Source of the DNA: Myxococcus hansupus
GTDB taxonomy: Bacteria; Myxococcota; Myxococcia; Myxococcales; Myxococcaceae
DNA length: 64,000 nucleotides
Assembly: GCF_000280925.3 (NCBI RefSeq)
Contig: NZ_CP012109.1
Location: 5,662,501 to 5,726,500 of the forward strand
Direction of reading: 5' to 3'
Made by a program: the position numbers and the translations under genes
Notes under the pieces: model-generated
Told to the model about the DNA's origin: nothing
Database searches by the model: none
What the model saw: only the letters and a program-made list of their open reading frames with translations
Shown: piece by piece, positions 20,694 through 28,205 of the stretch
Position numbering within the stretch: position 1 is the first letter of the stretch
Layout: each line of letters begins with the position of its first letter

Positions 20694-21364
20694 TTGAAAA
20701 CTCGTCTGCGCGTGGCACTGTCGCTGTTCGTGCTGTGTTGGATGGGTGCGCCACTGTCGCGACGGCACCTGTGGATCCGCCAGAGGTTGGCGCAGCCCTG
20801 GAGTGCACGACTCCGCATGACGACCAATGCGTATCGCTCCTGTGCCAGGGGGATGCCTGCGGCTTCTACCGCTGCGACGAGACGCCCGGAGAGGTGGAGC
20901 TCGCGCGATTCCCTCCCGCACGTCCACCCGCTGCGGCTGCGGCGCCAGGGAGGGGGCCGCGAAGAAACTGGGGAGGAACCCTAGGGCTGCCTCGGGGCGC
21001 CGTCATGGTCTTCCCCAACTGGAACGGTGCTCCAGCGCGAGCCGTTCCTCCTTCACACTGGCTCACCTCTGGGCGTTGGGAGAAACATCACATCTTTCCC
21101 CAAGCCAGGGACCTGGCGGAGTGGTTCCGGGACAGAGGCGTCAAGATCCACGACTACACGCTCCCGATTCCGCGCGACCTGCATCAACGCATTCACCAAG
21201 GAGGCGACCGAGGAGGCGCCTGGAATCAGGCTTGGCGCGAGTTCAGACTCCGCAACGAGACCGCCAGTGCCGAGGAGATCTTCAAGCATGCGGGCGAACT
21301 CATTTATCGCTTCCAGCTCATGGGTGGCCCCGTTCGCGCCTACCATGCCAAGCCAGGGACGTGA
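20694..21364 (+). pseudogene. SitA6-like polymorphic toxin lipoprotein, frameshifted at the lipobox
   Basis: Toxin lipoprotein of the type passed between myxobacterial cells by outer-membrane exchange. From TTG 20694 the frame gives a signal peptide (KTRLRVALSLFVLCWMG) that then runs out of frame. The other frame continues with C-ATVATAPVDP and the whole mature protein. One extra base in the GGG at 20744-20746 would restore WMG-C, a lipobox, and a 223-aa lipoprotein. The C-terminal domain has EKHHIFPQARDLAEWF and DLHQRIHQGGDRGGAWN, an HHIFPQ/H..IH nuclease-like motif of the TIGR02269/DUF2380 toxin group. It lies 12 nt before its immunity gene. Inactive allele, phase-variable allele or sequencing error cannot be told apart here. 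Confidence 0.82.
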
Positions 21365-21376
21365 GGCCTTGAGCGC

Positions 21377-22093
21377 ATGATGCGGTACTTCTGGATACGA
21401 GAGGAGCGCACGCCCCTCTTCAACGGCAGCTTCGATGCCACCCACCAGTGGCGGCTACCTGGAGTGAAGTGCCATGTCTGTGGCGTGACGTGGGGCGGCG
21501 CAGGGCACCAATACCCGGAGGTGGACCTGTCCCGCCTGCCTGAGCGCGCACGCTTTGTCCGCCCCTGGCCTGTTTCGGTCGAAGAGTTCACACAACTGAG
21601 GGAGCTGGTGCGGCCACTCTTGCCCACCGGTGCGCCCATGCCGCCCGGGACTCACCTGGGGCCGCTCGAAGGCACGGCGTCTGGCAGGTTCGGCCCGCTG
21701 ACGTCACAAGGTGATCTCTTGTGGGTGGTGCGCCGGGACGCGCTTGAGCAACTCCAATCCGCGGGCCTCAGAGGGTTGCTCGGCAGCAAGACTGAGTTGA
21801 GGTTCCGTCAGAAAGAACCGCCGGAGCTGCTGGAGCTTCAAATCGAGCCACGCGGCTGCCTCCACCCAGCCTGCCTCCCCTCGGACCTACAGCCTCCGTG
21901 CGACGCCTGCGGCCGGGTCGCGCTGCGATTGCCGGAGGACCTCCTGCTCGACGCAGCGTCGCTCCCCGAGGACAGGGATGTGTTCCGCGTGGGCGATGCC
22001 GCGACGGTGATCATTGGCACGGAGCGACTCGTGGAGGCCGTGAAGCGTCTGGGCCTGGCGGGCATGGTGTTTCGCGAGGTGCCCACGCGTTAG
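21377..22093 (+). CDS. SitI6-like double-CXXCG immunity protein
   Basis: Cognate immunity protein of the toxin just upstream. The 238-aa product has the two CXXCG motifs that define the family: CHVCG at residues 32-36 and CDACG at 175-179, probably one zinc site brought together in the fold. It is soluble and has no signal peptide, as expected for a protein protecting the recipient cytoplasm. It is intact although the toxin gene is frameshifted. Codon use is less extreme in GC than in the housekeeping genes around it, in line with horizontal movement. Confidence 0.88.
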   Translation: MMRYFWIREERTPLFNGSFDATHQWRLPGVKCHVCGVTWGGAGHQYPEVDLSRLPERARFVRPWPVSVEEFTQLRELVRPLLPTGAPMPPGTHLGPLEGTASGRFGPLTSQGDLLWVVRRDALEQLQSAGLRGLLGSKTELRFRQKEPPELLELQIEPRGCLHPACLPSDLQPPCDACGRVALRLPEDLLLDAASLPEDRDVFRVGDAATVIIGTERLVEAVKRLGLAGMVFREVPTR

Positions 22094-22401
22094 GTGAGCC
22101 TCCCGCAACGGATGAGTGCGGCGCGACGGCGCACCACGTCCCGGGGTGCCAAGCCTCGCGGGATGCAGATGCCTTCCGTCACGGCGCGGACGCGGCGGGT
22201 CGAGTCGTAGCGCGCGGAGGCAGGTCGGCGTCACGCGGGCCACAGGAGGCCATCCTGAAGTCGCACCGGCGCGGTGCGTGACTTGTCGCGCGGGCGGAGG
22301 CTCCCCATATCGGGTCTCCCGGCAGGTGCAGTCTCGTCCATCTCCAAGCCCGCCGGCCACCCAGCCCGCGAGCGCCTCTGGACGCGGCACGAGGAGCGAC
22401 G
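22094..22401. other. Gap between immunity gene and VOC gene
   Basis: No gene. It holds the right copy of the 50-bp direct repeat (22151-22200), followed in frame by GAG TCG TAG. This looks like the original last codons of the M50 gene (RRVES, stop), now stranded without the gene body. A possible Shine-Dalgarno (GGAG) for the VOC gene ends the gap. Confidence 0.8.
22151..22200 (+). repeat. 50-bp direct repeat, right copy
   Basis: Right copy of the repeat at 20588-20637. It is in the same orientation and keeps the M50 reading frame, then adds two codons and a stop. Repeat-to-repeat distance is 1,563 bp, the likely size of the inserted toxin/immunity unit. Confidence 0.95.
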
Positions 22402-23337
22402 ATGAACCGTCCCAGCAAGTTGCCCGCCTGGCTTCCCAAAGGATTGATGCTGGCGGGACTGTGCTCGGTGGGAGGCGCAGTCGCCACGGTGTCCGGCTGT
22501 GCCTCGACGCCCGAAGGCGCGGCGCAGGCCGGCATCCCCCTGTCGCCCGTGCCGCTCTACGGGAAGTTCGTCTGGCACGACCTCGTCACCGACAACCCGG
22601 CCGCGGCCAAGCGCTTCTACGGCCAACTGTTCGGCTGGGAGTTCACCGACATGCGTGGCGGCCGACGGCCCTACTCGCTCATCCGCTCCCAGGGCCGTTG
22701 GATTGGCGGGCTCGTCCATCCCGCGAACGCCGCCGAGAAACGTGAAGGCGCGCTGTGGCTCGGCTACGTCTCCGTGCCGGACGTGGACCGCGCTGTCACG
22801 GAGGTGAGCGCGCGTGGAGGCAAGACGCTCGATGGCCCCGTGGATGTCCGCAGCATTGGCCGCGCCGCCGTCGTCGCCGACCCGCAGGGCGCGGCGGTGG
22901 GCTTCGTCCGCTCACAACCTGGAGACCCTGCCGACAACGGCATCCCCGGGGAGAATGACTTCCTGTGGATGGAGTACCTGGCGCAGGACCCTGTCGCCGC
23001 CGCCGACTTCTACAAGGAACTGCTGGGCTACGCGGTCCGCGAGCGCCCCCTCGGCGGTGGGCCGCACTATGTGCTCGCCCAAGGCAACCACCCTCGAGGT
23101 GGCGTGCTGGCCAATCCCGTGAAGGGCGCCAGGCCCAACTGGCTCACGTACATCCGCGTGAAGGACCCCGCGGCGCTGGCCTCGCGAGTCCAGGCACTCG
23201 GGGGACGTGTGTTGATGGCCCCTCGGCCGGACGCGCGCGGCGGCTCGCTCGCGCTCATCGCCGACCCGAGCGGCGCCGTGCTCGCGATCCAGCGCTACCC
23301 GTTCCAGACGTCCAACTCCGCGGAGGCGCCTCGATGA
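22402..23337 (+). CDS. Lipoprotein with two VOC (glyoxalase-like) domains
   Basis: A 311-aa exported lipoprotein. The signal peptide ends in the lipobox VSGC (Cys33). Two VOC domains follow: about residues 55-170 (FVWHDLVTDNPAAAKRFYGQ) and 180-300 (FLWMEYLAQDPVAAADFYKE). Each has the betaalphabetabetabeta pattern of glyoxalase/bleomycin-resistance proteins. The substrate is unknown. Metal ligands are only partly evident, so binding rather than catalysis is possible. Its stop is followed closely by a small lipoprotein gene in the same direction. Confidence 0.85.
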   Translation: MNRPSKLPAWLPKGLMLAGLCSVGGAVATVSGCASTPEGAAQAGIPLSPVPLYGKFVWHDLVTDNPAAAKRFYGQLFGWEFTDMRGGRRPYSLIRSQGRWIGGLVHPANAAEKREGALWLGYVSVPDVDRAVTEVSARGGKTLDGPVDVRSIGRAAVVADPQGAAVGFVRSQPGDPADNGIPGENDFLWMEYLAQDPVAAADFYKELLGYAVRERPLGGGPHYVLAQGNHPRGGVLANPVKGARPNWLTYIRVKDPAALASRVQALGGRVLMAPRPDARGGSLALIADPSGAVLAIQRYPFQTSNSAEAPR

Positions 23338-23360
23338 AGCGCTCGAGAGGAGAAGTCCCC

Positions 23361-23552
23361 ATGCGTCCATTCCGTGCGGTTCGCTCGCTTTCATTGGCCG
23401 TGTTGCTGGCCGGCGCGTTGATGACGTCCAGTTGCACCCAGCAGCCCGCGGGCGTGGGCCTTGGGTTCACCACGCCCTCCCCTTGGAACGCCACGCCGCA
23501 GATGGAGATCACCACCACGTGGGACGGCGGCCCCATGTACTGGGCACCGTGA
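23361..23552 (+). CDS. Small lipoprotein
   Basis: A 63-aa predicted lipoprotein. ATG 23361 is chosen because GAGAGGAGAAG lies just upstream and a signal peptide (RAVRSLSLAVLLAGALMTSSC) begins there, with lipobox TSSC near residue 25. An earlier ATG at 23334 overlaps the VOC stop but has a worse site. The mature part is about 40 residues, rich in Thr, Pro and Gly, with no recognisable domain. It is probably co-transcribed with the VOC lipoprotein. Confidence 0.65.
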   Translation: MRPFRAVRSLSLAVLLAGALMTSSCTQQPAGVGLGFTTPSPWNATPQMEITTTWDGGPMYWAP

Positions 23553-23587
23553 CGGCTCCAGGGTCGGCCAGCCCGCGGGCAGACTAG

Positions 23588-24035
23588 GGGCTGTCCCTGA
23601 TCACGTGTTCGAGAGTCGACCCCGGCGTGCCAGCTATCTGGCACGTTGGGGCAGGTCTTCAATCTGCGTTGCTGTCTGGCGCCAGGCATGAGCAACGCGG
23701 GCTGTGCGCCGACATGAACTGAGCGATGCCGAGTGGAACCGCATCGGGCCCCTGTTGGGCTCCAGAAGCGGCCCTCGCTCGAAGCGAGGGACCGTAACTG
23801 CATCAACGCCGTGGTGTGGCGCGTAAAGACTGGGGTGCAGTGGCGGGACTTGCCCGAGCGGTTCGGTCACTGGAAGACGGTCTACAATCGGTTCCATCGC
23901 TGGGCGAAGACAGGGCGCTGGGAAGCCATCTTCAAGGCGCTGCGGCTCGATGTGGATGAACTTGGCTCCCTTGCTGACGCATCGGTCGTCCGGGTGCATC
24001 AAGACGCCGCGGGCGGAAAAGGGGGCTCCGAAGCA
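23588..24035 (+). mobile_element. IS5-family transposase remnant (left end)
   Basis: Decayed insertion sequence. A probable left terminus (GGGGCTGTCCCTGATC) abuts CTAG, a target type used by IS427-group elements. An 8-bp perfect hairpin (CGTGCCAG / CTGGCACG) lies at 23626-23645. The transposase start reads RRHELSDAEWNRIGPLLG, then breaks frame near 23785-23790 and resumes as DRNCINAVVWRVKTGVQW and RDLPERFGHWKTVYNRFHRW. It ends near ADASVVRVHQDAAGGKGG, so the DDE catalytic half and the right end are missing. It is not capable of transposition. The stretch 24036-24258 that follows shows no recognisable gene. Confidence 0.8.
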
Positions 24036-24258
24036 ATGCTTTGGGGCGTTCTTCCAGGAGCTCGCACGGGCGCGTCCTCCTGGAGCGGAGCGAGCCTCTC
24101 GCACGGGGGGCCCTGGCGGGCCTTCCTTCGGGCCCCATCACCGCGCCGACGTCCTCGTTTGCGGCGCGCTTCGGCGTTCCGTCATACTCCCCACCCACGC
24201 ACCTGGCCGCGTCCGCCAGGCGCGCGTGGCATTGTGCCCACGATGGGGGGAATGAACG

Positions 24259-25104
24259 ATGGACTCCGGTGGGAAGATCCAGGCGGCCCTGACGCGGCTG
24301 AAGTCGGTGTTCGAGCCAAAGGATTACGGCTGCGACATCGGTGAGAGGTGGAGCGAAACCGACCGCGACCAGCTCTCTGAGGCGTTCGGCCATCCCCTTC
24401 CGCCCAATCTCCACGCGTTCCTATCGGGGGAAACCCCCGAGGGGCGGTTCTCCCCTAAACGAGACCATCAGGCACTGAGGGCGGTAGAGCTTCTCACCCG
24501 CCTGGAGCTTGAGGACTGGAAGCAGGTCCAGTGCGTGCCCCTCATCGAGATCGAGCCGGATGAAGACGGCCTGTCTCAGTTTCTGGCCATCTCTCTCGAG
24601 GAGCCGGAGGGCCCCTTGCGCCAGTTCCGCTACGGCCCCGAGTTCGTCGGGCTCTCTCCGCTGACTCTGCTCGGATGGGTCGAACTCGTATGCGACGACC
24701 TGGAGACGCACGAGTACCCGCCGCGCTCACTCATGCCTACCAGCCTCTGGGAGCCGGTGAGTTACGCCCTCTCCGAGCAGGACCTCATGGAGTTCCCCCC
24801 GGGCGTGGCCTTCCTCGTCAAGGAGCCGCGCAAGAGCCAGTACGCCCTCTGGGCGCTCTACGCCAAGGTGGCGCCCGAAGCCTGGGCCCTGCGCAAGGTG
24901 CATCCGCTGGTGGTGAAGCGGGCTGTCCCCCCGGAGTTCCGTGACGGAGGGGAGAACATCCACCACATGTTCGGGGCCATCAACATCGCGACCAAGAAGC
25001 TCCATTTCGCGATTCGTCGGGCCCCCGAGCTATGGAAGAAGGACGCTGCGAGTGTCGCGGACTCGCTCGCCCGTCCTCGCGACTTCATGTGGAGGGGGAA
25101 GTGA
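24259..25104 (+). CDS. Unknown protein, possible SUKH-type immunity protein
   Basis: A 281-aa soluble protein with no signal peptide. I do not recognise it firmly. The first 150 residues have a layout like SMI1/KNR4 (SUKH) immunity proteins: an acidic helical start, HPLPPNLHAFLSG (a typical lpp.y..fl turn), then an acidic beta segment (VPLIEIEPDEDGLSQFLAIS). The C-terminal half (RAVPPEFRDGGENIHHMFGA) is unassigned. It lies between an IS remnant and gene debris, with no toxin beside it, so an orphan immunity role is plausible but unproven. Its third-position GC is lower than in flanking core genes. Confidence 0.6.
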   Translation: MDSGGKIQAALTRLKSVFEPKDYGCDIGERWSETDRDQLSEAFGHPLPPNLHAFLSGETPEGRFSPKRDHQALRAVELLTRLELEDWKQVQCVPLIEIEPDEDGLSQFLAISLEEPEGPLRQFRYGPEFVGLSPLTLLGWVELVCDDLETHEYPPRSLMPTSLWEPVSYALSEQDLMEFPPGVAFLVKEPRKSQYALWALYAKVAPEAWALRKVHPLVVKRAVPPEFRDGGENIHHMFGAINIATKKLHFAIRRAPELWKKDAASVADSLARPRDFMWRGK

Positions 25105-25278
25105 TGATAGCGCTGGAGTGACTGACAGGCATCTCCCCGACATCCTCGCGCGAGTCCACCCGCCCGACGCGTCAGCGCGCGACGTCGATGGAGAACCCGC
25201 CCGGCCTGAAGGTGCGGAGCGTGCCCAGGAGAAGCCGCCCGAAGTTGCGCGCTCCGGGTAGGCACAGCACATCGGACT

Positions 25279-25536
25279 TCACGCTTGCCTGCCTGGCCCC
25301 AGTGACCTCAGAGCGGGACGACCGCGAAGAGAGAGCCGCTCAAGCTCCGCGCGGCGGGCCTCGGAGGCATCGGCTTCTTCGAACGCGTTGAGCTGCCAAG
25401 CAGTCTTGGTGGGTGCCGTGCGGCTGATAGCACCGTCCTTGTTCACCGACTTCACGATGAAGCGCTTGGTGGCGATGGCTTGGTTCGTGCGTATGGTTGC
25501 GTACGAGCCTGCGAGAGTTGACGAACGACGAAAAAC
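25279..25536 (-). pseudogene. C-terminal gene fragment, unknown family
   Basis: An 86-codon open stretch on the minus strand without a good start. It translates as a natural-looking charged protein end: SYATIRTNQAIATKRFIVK, then TAPTKTAWQLNAFEEADAS and EARRAELERL, then a stop. Use of A/T-ending codons is higher than in core genes. Probably the 3' piece of a lost gene. The family is not recognised. Confidence 0.4.
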
Positions 25537-25728
25537 TCATCGGGGAGTGCCTCCGCGCGGCCGTCGGAGGTGGCGGTCAACGGCACGCTGAACAACCTCC
25601 TAGGCTATCCGATCAAGAAGCGGGTGCTCTGGCCTCAGTACATCTCGGTGTCGCCCGAGGAGATTCAGGCTGTCCATGCCCGGTGGAGAAAGGCCGATCC
25701 CCAGAGCAAATGGGCCACGCCCCCCTGA
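25522..25728 (+). pseudogene. C-terminal gene fragment, unknown family
   Basis: An open stretch of about 68 codons without a start, giving EVAVNGTLNNLLGYPIKK, RVLWPQYISVSPEEIQAVHA, RWRKADPQSKW and a stop. The composition looks like a real soluble protein end. The neighbouring frame upstream (RELTNDEKLIGECLRAAV from 25497) may be the same protein before a frameshift near 25565. Function unknown. Confidence 0.4.
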
Positions 25729-25967
25729 GCCCACGTCCTCCCAACGCAGAGGTGATGCCCCATCACCGGGCGCATTGAAGCACATCCGGGAGTTGCCACA
25801 CCTGTCGACCGAAGCTTCGCGTGAGGCCTCGATGCGCTCATCGGCGCCCCGAATGCGACGCCGATGAACCACCCGGCAGCCGAGTCCTCCCGTGCCGCCG
25901 GGCTTTCAAGGAGGCTGGAATCACCTCCCCGGCGGCCGGAGCGAACCGGCCCCGGGGAGACTTCGCC

Positions 25968-27272
25968 TTACGCCTGCGGCGCGTGGACGCCGTTGGACAT
26001 CTCGTTGCGAATGATCTCGGAGACGCGCTCGCGGACCATCTCGCCCACGCGCTCGCGGACCTCGGAGCTCACGCTCTCGCGCACCGCGCTCGCGATGCGC
26101 TCGGGGTCGACCGAACCGCCAGGCTGCTGGTGCCCCGGCATCATGGGCGAACCAGCACGCATCGCCTCGCCAAGAGCGGAGCGGACCGCCTCGGGCAACT
26201 GGGACCGGAGCGCCGAATCCAGCTCCGAGCGCATGTTGCTCATGAGGCGCTCACGCAGGGCGTCCGACAGACGCATGCGAATGGCATCCGCCAGACGCTC
26301 CACGTCGGGCATCCCCATCATCATACCGCCCTGCCCCATCGGCATGCCGTGGCCCATCATGCCGCCGTGGCCCATCATGCCGCCGTGGCCCATCATGCCC
26401 CGGTGACGGGCGATGGCGCCGCGCAGCACCTCGCCCATGCGCTCACGCAGGACCTCGCGGACGCGCTCACGAATGACCGGGGAGAGCCGCTCCCGGACCC
26501 CATCGGCCAGCCGCTCATGGAGGGACGTCGCGATGCGCTCGGGGTCGAACGAGCCCGCCGCCATGCCGCCCCACTGCCGCGCCATGACGCCGCGCAGGCC
26601 CTCGCTCAGCCGCTCACGGAGCGCATCACGGACGCGCTCACGCAGGCTGTACACCAGTCCCTCGTGAAGGGCCTCCGCCAGGCGCCCGCGGATGGCGTCC
26701 GCCAGCCGCTCCACGTCATGCGAGCCCATGCCGGGCATGCGCTCCGACATCACCGAGCGCAGCGTGTCCGTCAGCCGCTCACGCAGAGCCTCGCGCACGC
26801 CGTCATGCGCAGCGGAGCTGATGCGCTCGCGCAGCGATTCCATCAGCCGGCTGCGCACCGCCTCCGCCAGCCGCTCGGGGTCCGGCGCACCGAACTGCCA
26901 CTGCTCGACCATCGCCATGCGCAGCGACTCGGCCAGCCGCTCGCGGATGCCGTCACGGACGCGCTCATGCACGACGGCGCAGATGCGCTCGCGCAGCGTC
27001 TCCGCCAGACGGGAACACAGCGCGTCGGAGATGCGCTCGGGGTCCATCATCATGCCGCCCTGCTGCGGCATCATCCCGAAACCCTGCGGCATCGCCCCGC
27101 CGCGCTCGGGCATCGCCTGACGAATGGCCTCGGCCACGCGCTCACGCACCTCCCGGCCGAGCCGGTCCTCAATCGCAGAGACGACCTGCTCGCGGACCGC
27201 TTCGGTGAGGCGCTCCTTGATGGACTCACCGAACATCTGCTGCATCTGGGGCGAAACCTGATCCTGAAACAT
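25968..27272 (-). CDS. Seven-repeat amphipathic Arg/Glu protein with Met-Gly-His linker
   Basis: A 434-aa cytoplasmic protein of no family I know. ATG 27272 has a good ribosome-binding site (AGGAG). Six units begin D(P/V)ER at residues 77, 131, 186, 243, 323 and 389, with a degenerate first unit at about 14-54. Each unit is about 42 residues of amphipathic helix, as in DVERLADAIRGRLAEALHEG and RERVRDALRERLSEGLRGVM, with an 11-residue hydrophobic rhythm and dense Arg-Glu pairs. Linkers are Met/Gly/Pro-rich; the one at 292-322 repeats GMMGHG. There is no signal peptide, transmembrane span or Cys cluster. Possible roles (membrane-surface binding, scaffold, metal binding through Met/His) are inference. 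The upstream gap to the MBL gene is 171 bp. Confidence 0.8.
   Translation of the reverse strand: MFQDQVSPQMQQMFGESIKERLTEAVREQVVSAIEDRLGREVRERVAEAIRQAMPERGGAMPQGFGMMPQQGGMMMDPERISDALCSRLAETLRERICAVVHERVRDGIRERLAESLRMAMVEQWQFGAPDPERLAEAVRSRLMESLRERISSAAHDGVREALRERLTDTLRSVMSERMPGMGSHDVERLADAIRGRLAEALHEGLVYSLRERVRDALRERLSEGLRGVMARQWGGMAAGSFDPERIATSLHERLADGVRERLSPVIRERVREVLRERMGEVLRGAIARHRGMMGHGGMMGHGGMMGHGMPMGQGGMMMGMPDVERLADAIRMRLSDALRERLMSNMRSELDSALRSQLPEAVRSALGEAMRAGSPMMPGHQQPGGSVDPERIASAVRESVSSEVRERVGEMVRERVSEIIRNEMSNGVHAPQA
26346..26399 (-). repeat. Three 18-bp tandem repeats inside the repeat-protein gene
   Basis: Three perfect 18-bp units (GCCGTGGCCCATCATGCC on the plus strand) encoding GMMGHG repeats. 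In-frame gain or loss by slippage would change the linker by six residues per unit. Confidence 0.95.
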
Positions 27273-27443
27273 GAGAACGCTCCTGACTCGGCGCCTGGAC
27301 TGCGTGGAACAACGGCAGGCGAAGCCTTCACCTGCCGGGCGCGATTCAATAGACAGGCACGCACTCAGCGTAAACGTGACCTCGGTGTGAGAGCCCGTTG
27401 GGCGCCCGACACCGGTCATCCCGGCGTGACACACGACGCGCGG

Positions 27444-28100
27444 TTACTTCCTCGGCCGCATCCGGAACGCGACGAAGGCGTCCACGTTGTCGAAGGCGAA
27501 GTACGGGTTCTTCTGCCGCACCGTCTCCATGGAGGCCACCGGTACGTCCGCGTAGTCATGCCCCGGATAGAGCTTCGCCGTGTCGGGCACCTTCGCCAGC
27601 ACCTGGGACAGCGAGCGGTACATCTCCTCCGGACTGCCCCCGTTGAAGTCACACCGGCCGCACCCGTTGATGAACACCGTGTCACCCGACACCAGCGCGT
27701 CCCCCGCGAGCAGGCAGTGCGAACCCGGCGTGTGCCCCGGCGTATGCAGCGCCTGGAACGCCTGCGCGCCGACGCGGATCTCCTCTCCCGGGCCCACGGG
27801 CCGCAGGGCGCCGCTCAGCTCCCGCAACTCGGGAGAGAACTGCACCTCCTCGCGCTGCGCGTACACCGGCACGTCCCACTTCGCCAGCAGGTCGGGCAGC
27901 CCGTTGATGTGGTCGAAATGGCAGTGCGAGACGAACGCCCCCACCACGCGCTTTCCGTCCTGCGCCACCGCCTGCGCGATGGCCTCCACGTCCCAGGCGG
28001 GGTCCACCACCACGACTTCATCCGAAGCCTGCGGGCCCACCAGGTAGACGAAGTTGTCCATGGGACCGAGCTTGAGCTGCCGCACGTAAGGTTCACGCAT
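27444..28100 (-). CDS. MBL-fold metallo-hydrolase (glyoxalase II-like)
   Basis: Metallo-beta-lactamase-fold hydrolase, 218 aa from ATG 28100, which is preceded by GGAGGAGGA at good spacing; an earlier ATG at 28127 lacks this. The HxHxDH zinc motif is SHCHFDHI. Later ligands are TPGHTPGSHC, SGDTVF and the final YPGHDY, the set seen in glyoxalase II and ETHE1-like persulfide dioxygenases. The substrate cannot be told from sequence. It is probably cytoplasmic, with no signal peptide. The divergent neighbour is a secreted protein. Confidence 0.88.
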   Translation of the reverse strand: MREPYVRQLKLGPMDNFVYLVGPQASDEVVVVDPAWDVEAIAQAVAQDGKRVVGAFVSHCHFDHINGLPDLLAKWDVPVYAQREEVQFSPELRELSGALRPVGPGEEIRVGAQAFQALHTPGHTPGSHCLLAGDALVSGDTVFINGCGRCDFNGGSPEEMYRSLSQVLAKVPDTAKLYPGHDYADVPVASMETVRQKNPYFAFDNVDAFVAFRMRPRK

Positions 28101-28205
28101 CGCGAAATCCTCCTCCTCGTCAGGCACCAGTGTAACGCCCGGGGCTTGAAGGAGCGGGCCCCTTCCTTCTTGAATAGGCCCTTTGCCCCCGGGGAGGTCT
28201 CACAC

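Larger units (their letters stand above)
25105..25967. other. Debris region with gene fragments
   Basis: About 860 bp without an intact gene. I see two short open fragments with protein-like composition (listed separately: 25279-25536 minus, 25522-25728 plus) and nothing else that holds up. It looks like the decayed edge of the accessory island, ending at the 3' end of the repeat-protein gene. Confidence 0.7.

Noticed and set aside
23638..23655. Sigma54 promoter (TGGCACG...) next to the IS remnant
   Set aside because: The -12 element is GGCA rather than TTGC with GC in register, and the TGGCACG is one arm of the IS hairpin.
26346..26399. CRISPR-like array
   Set aside because: The repeats are contiguous, only 18 bp, without spacers, and encode GMMGHG in frame.
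25821..26406. Plus-strand coding sequence over the repeat-protein gene
   Set aside because: The repeated codons give long open frames on both strands. Only the minus strand gives regular D(P/V)ER units, a good ribosome-binding site and sensible hydrophobic spacing.
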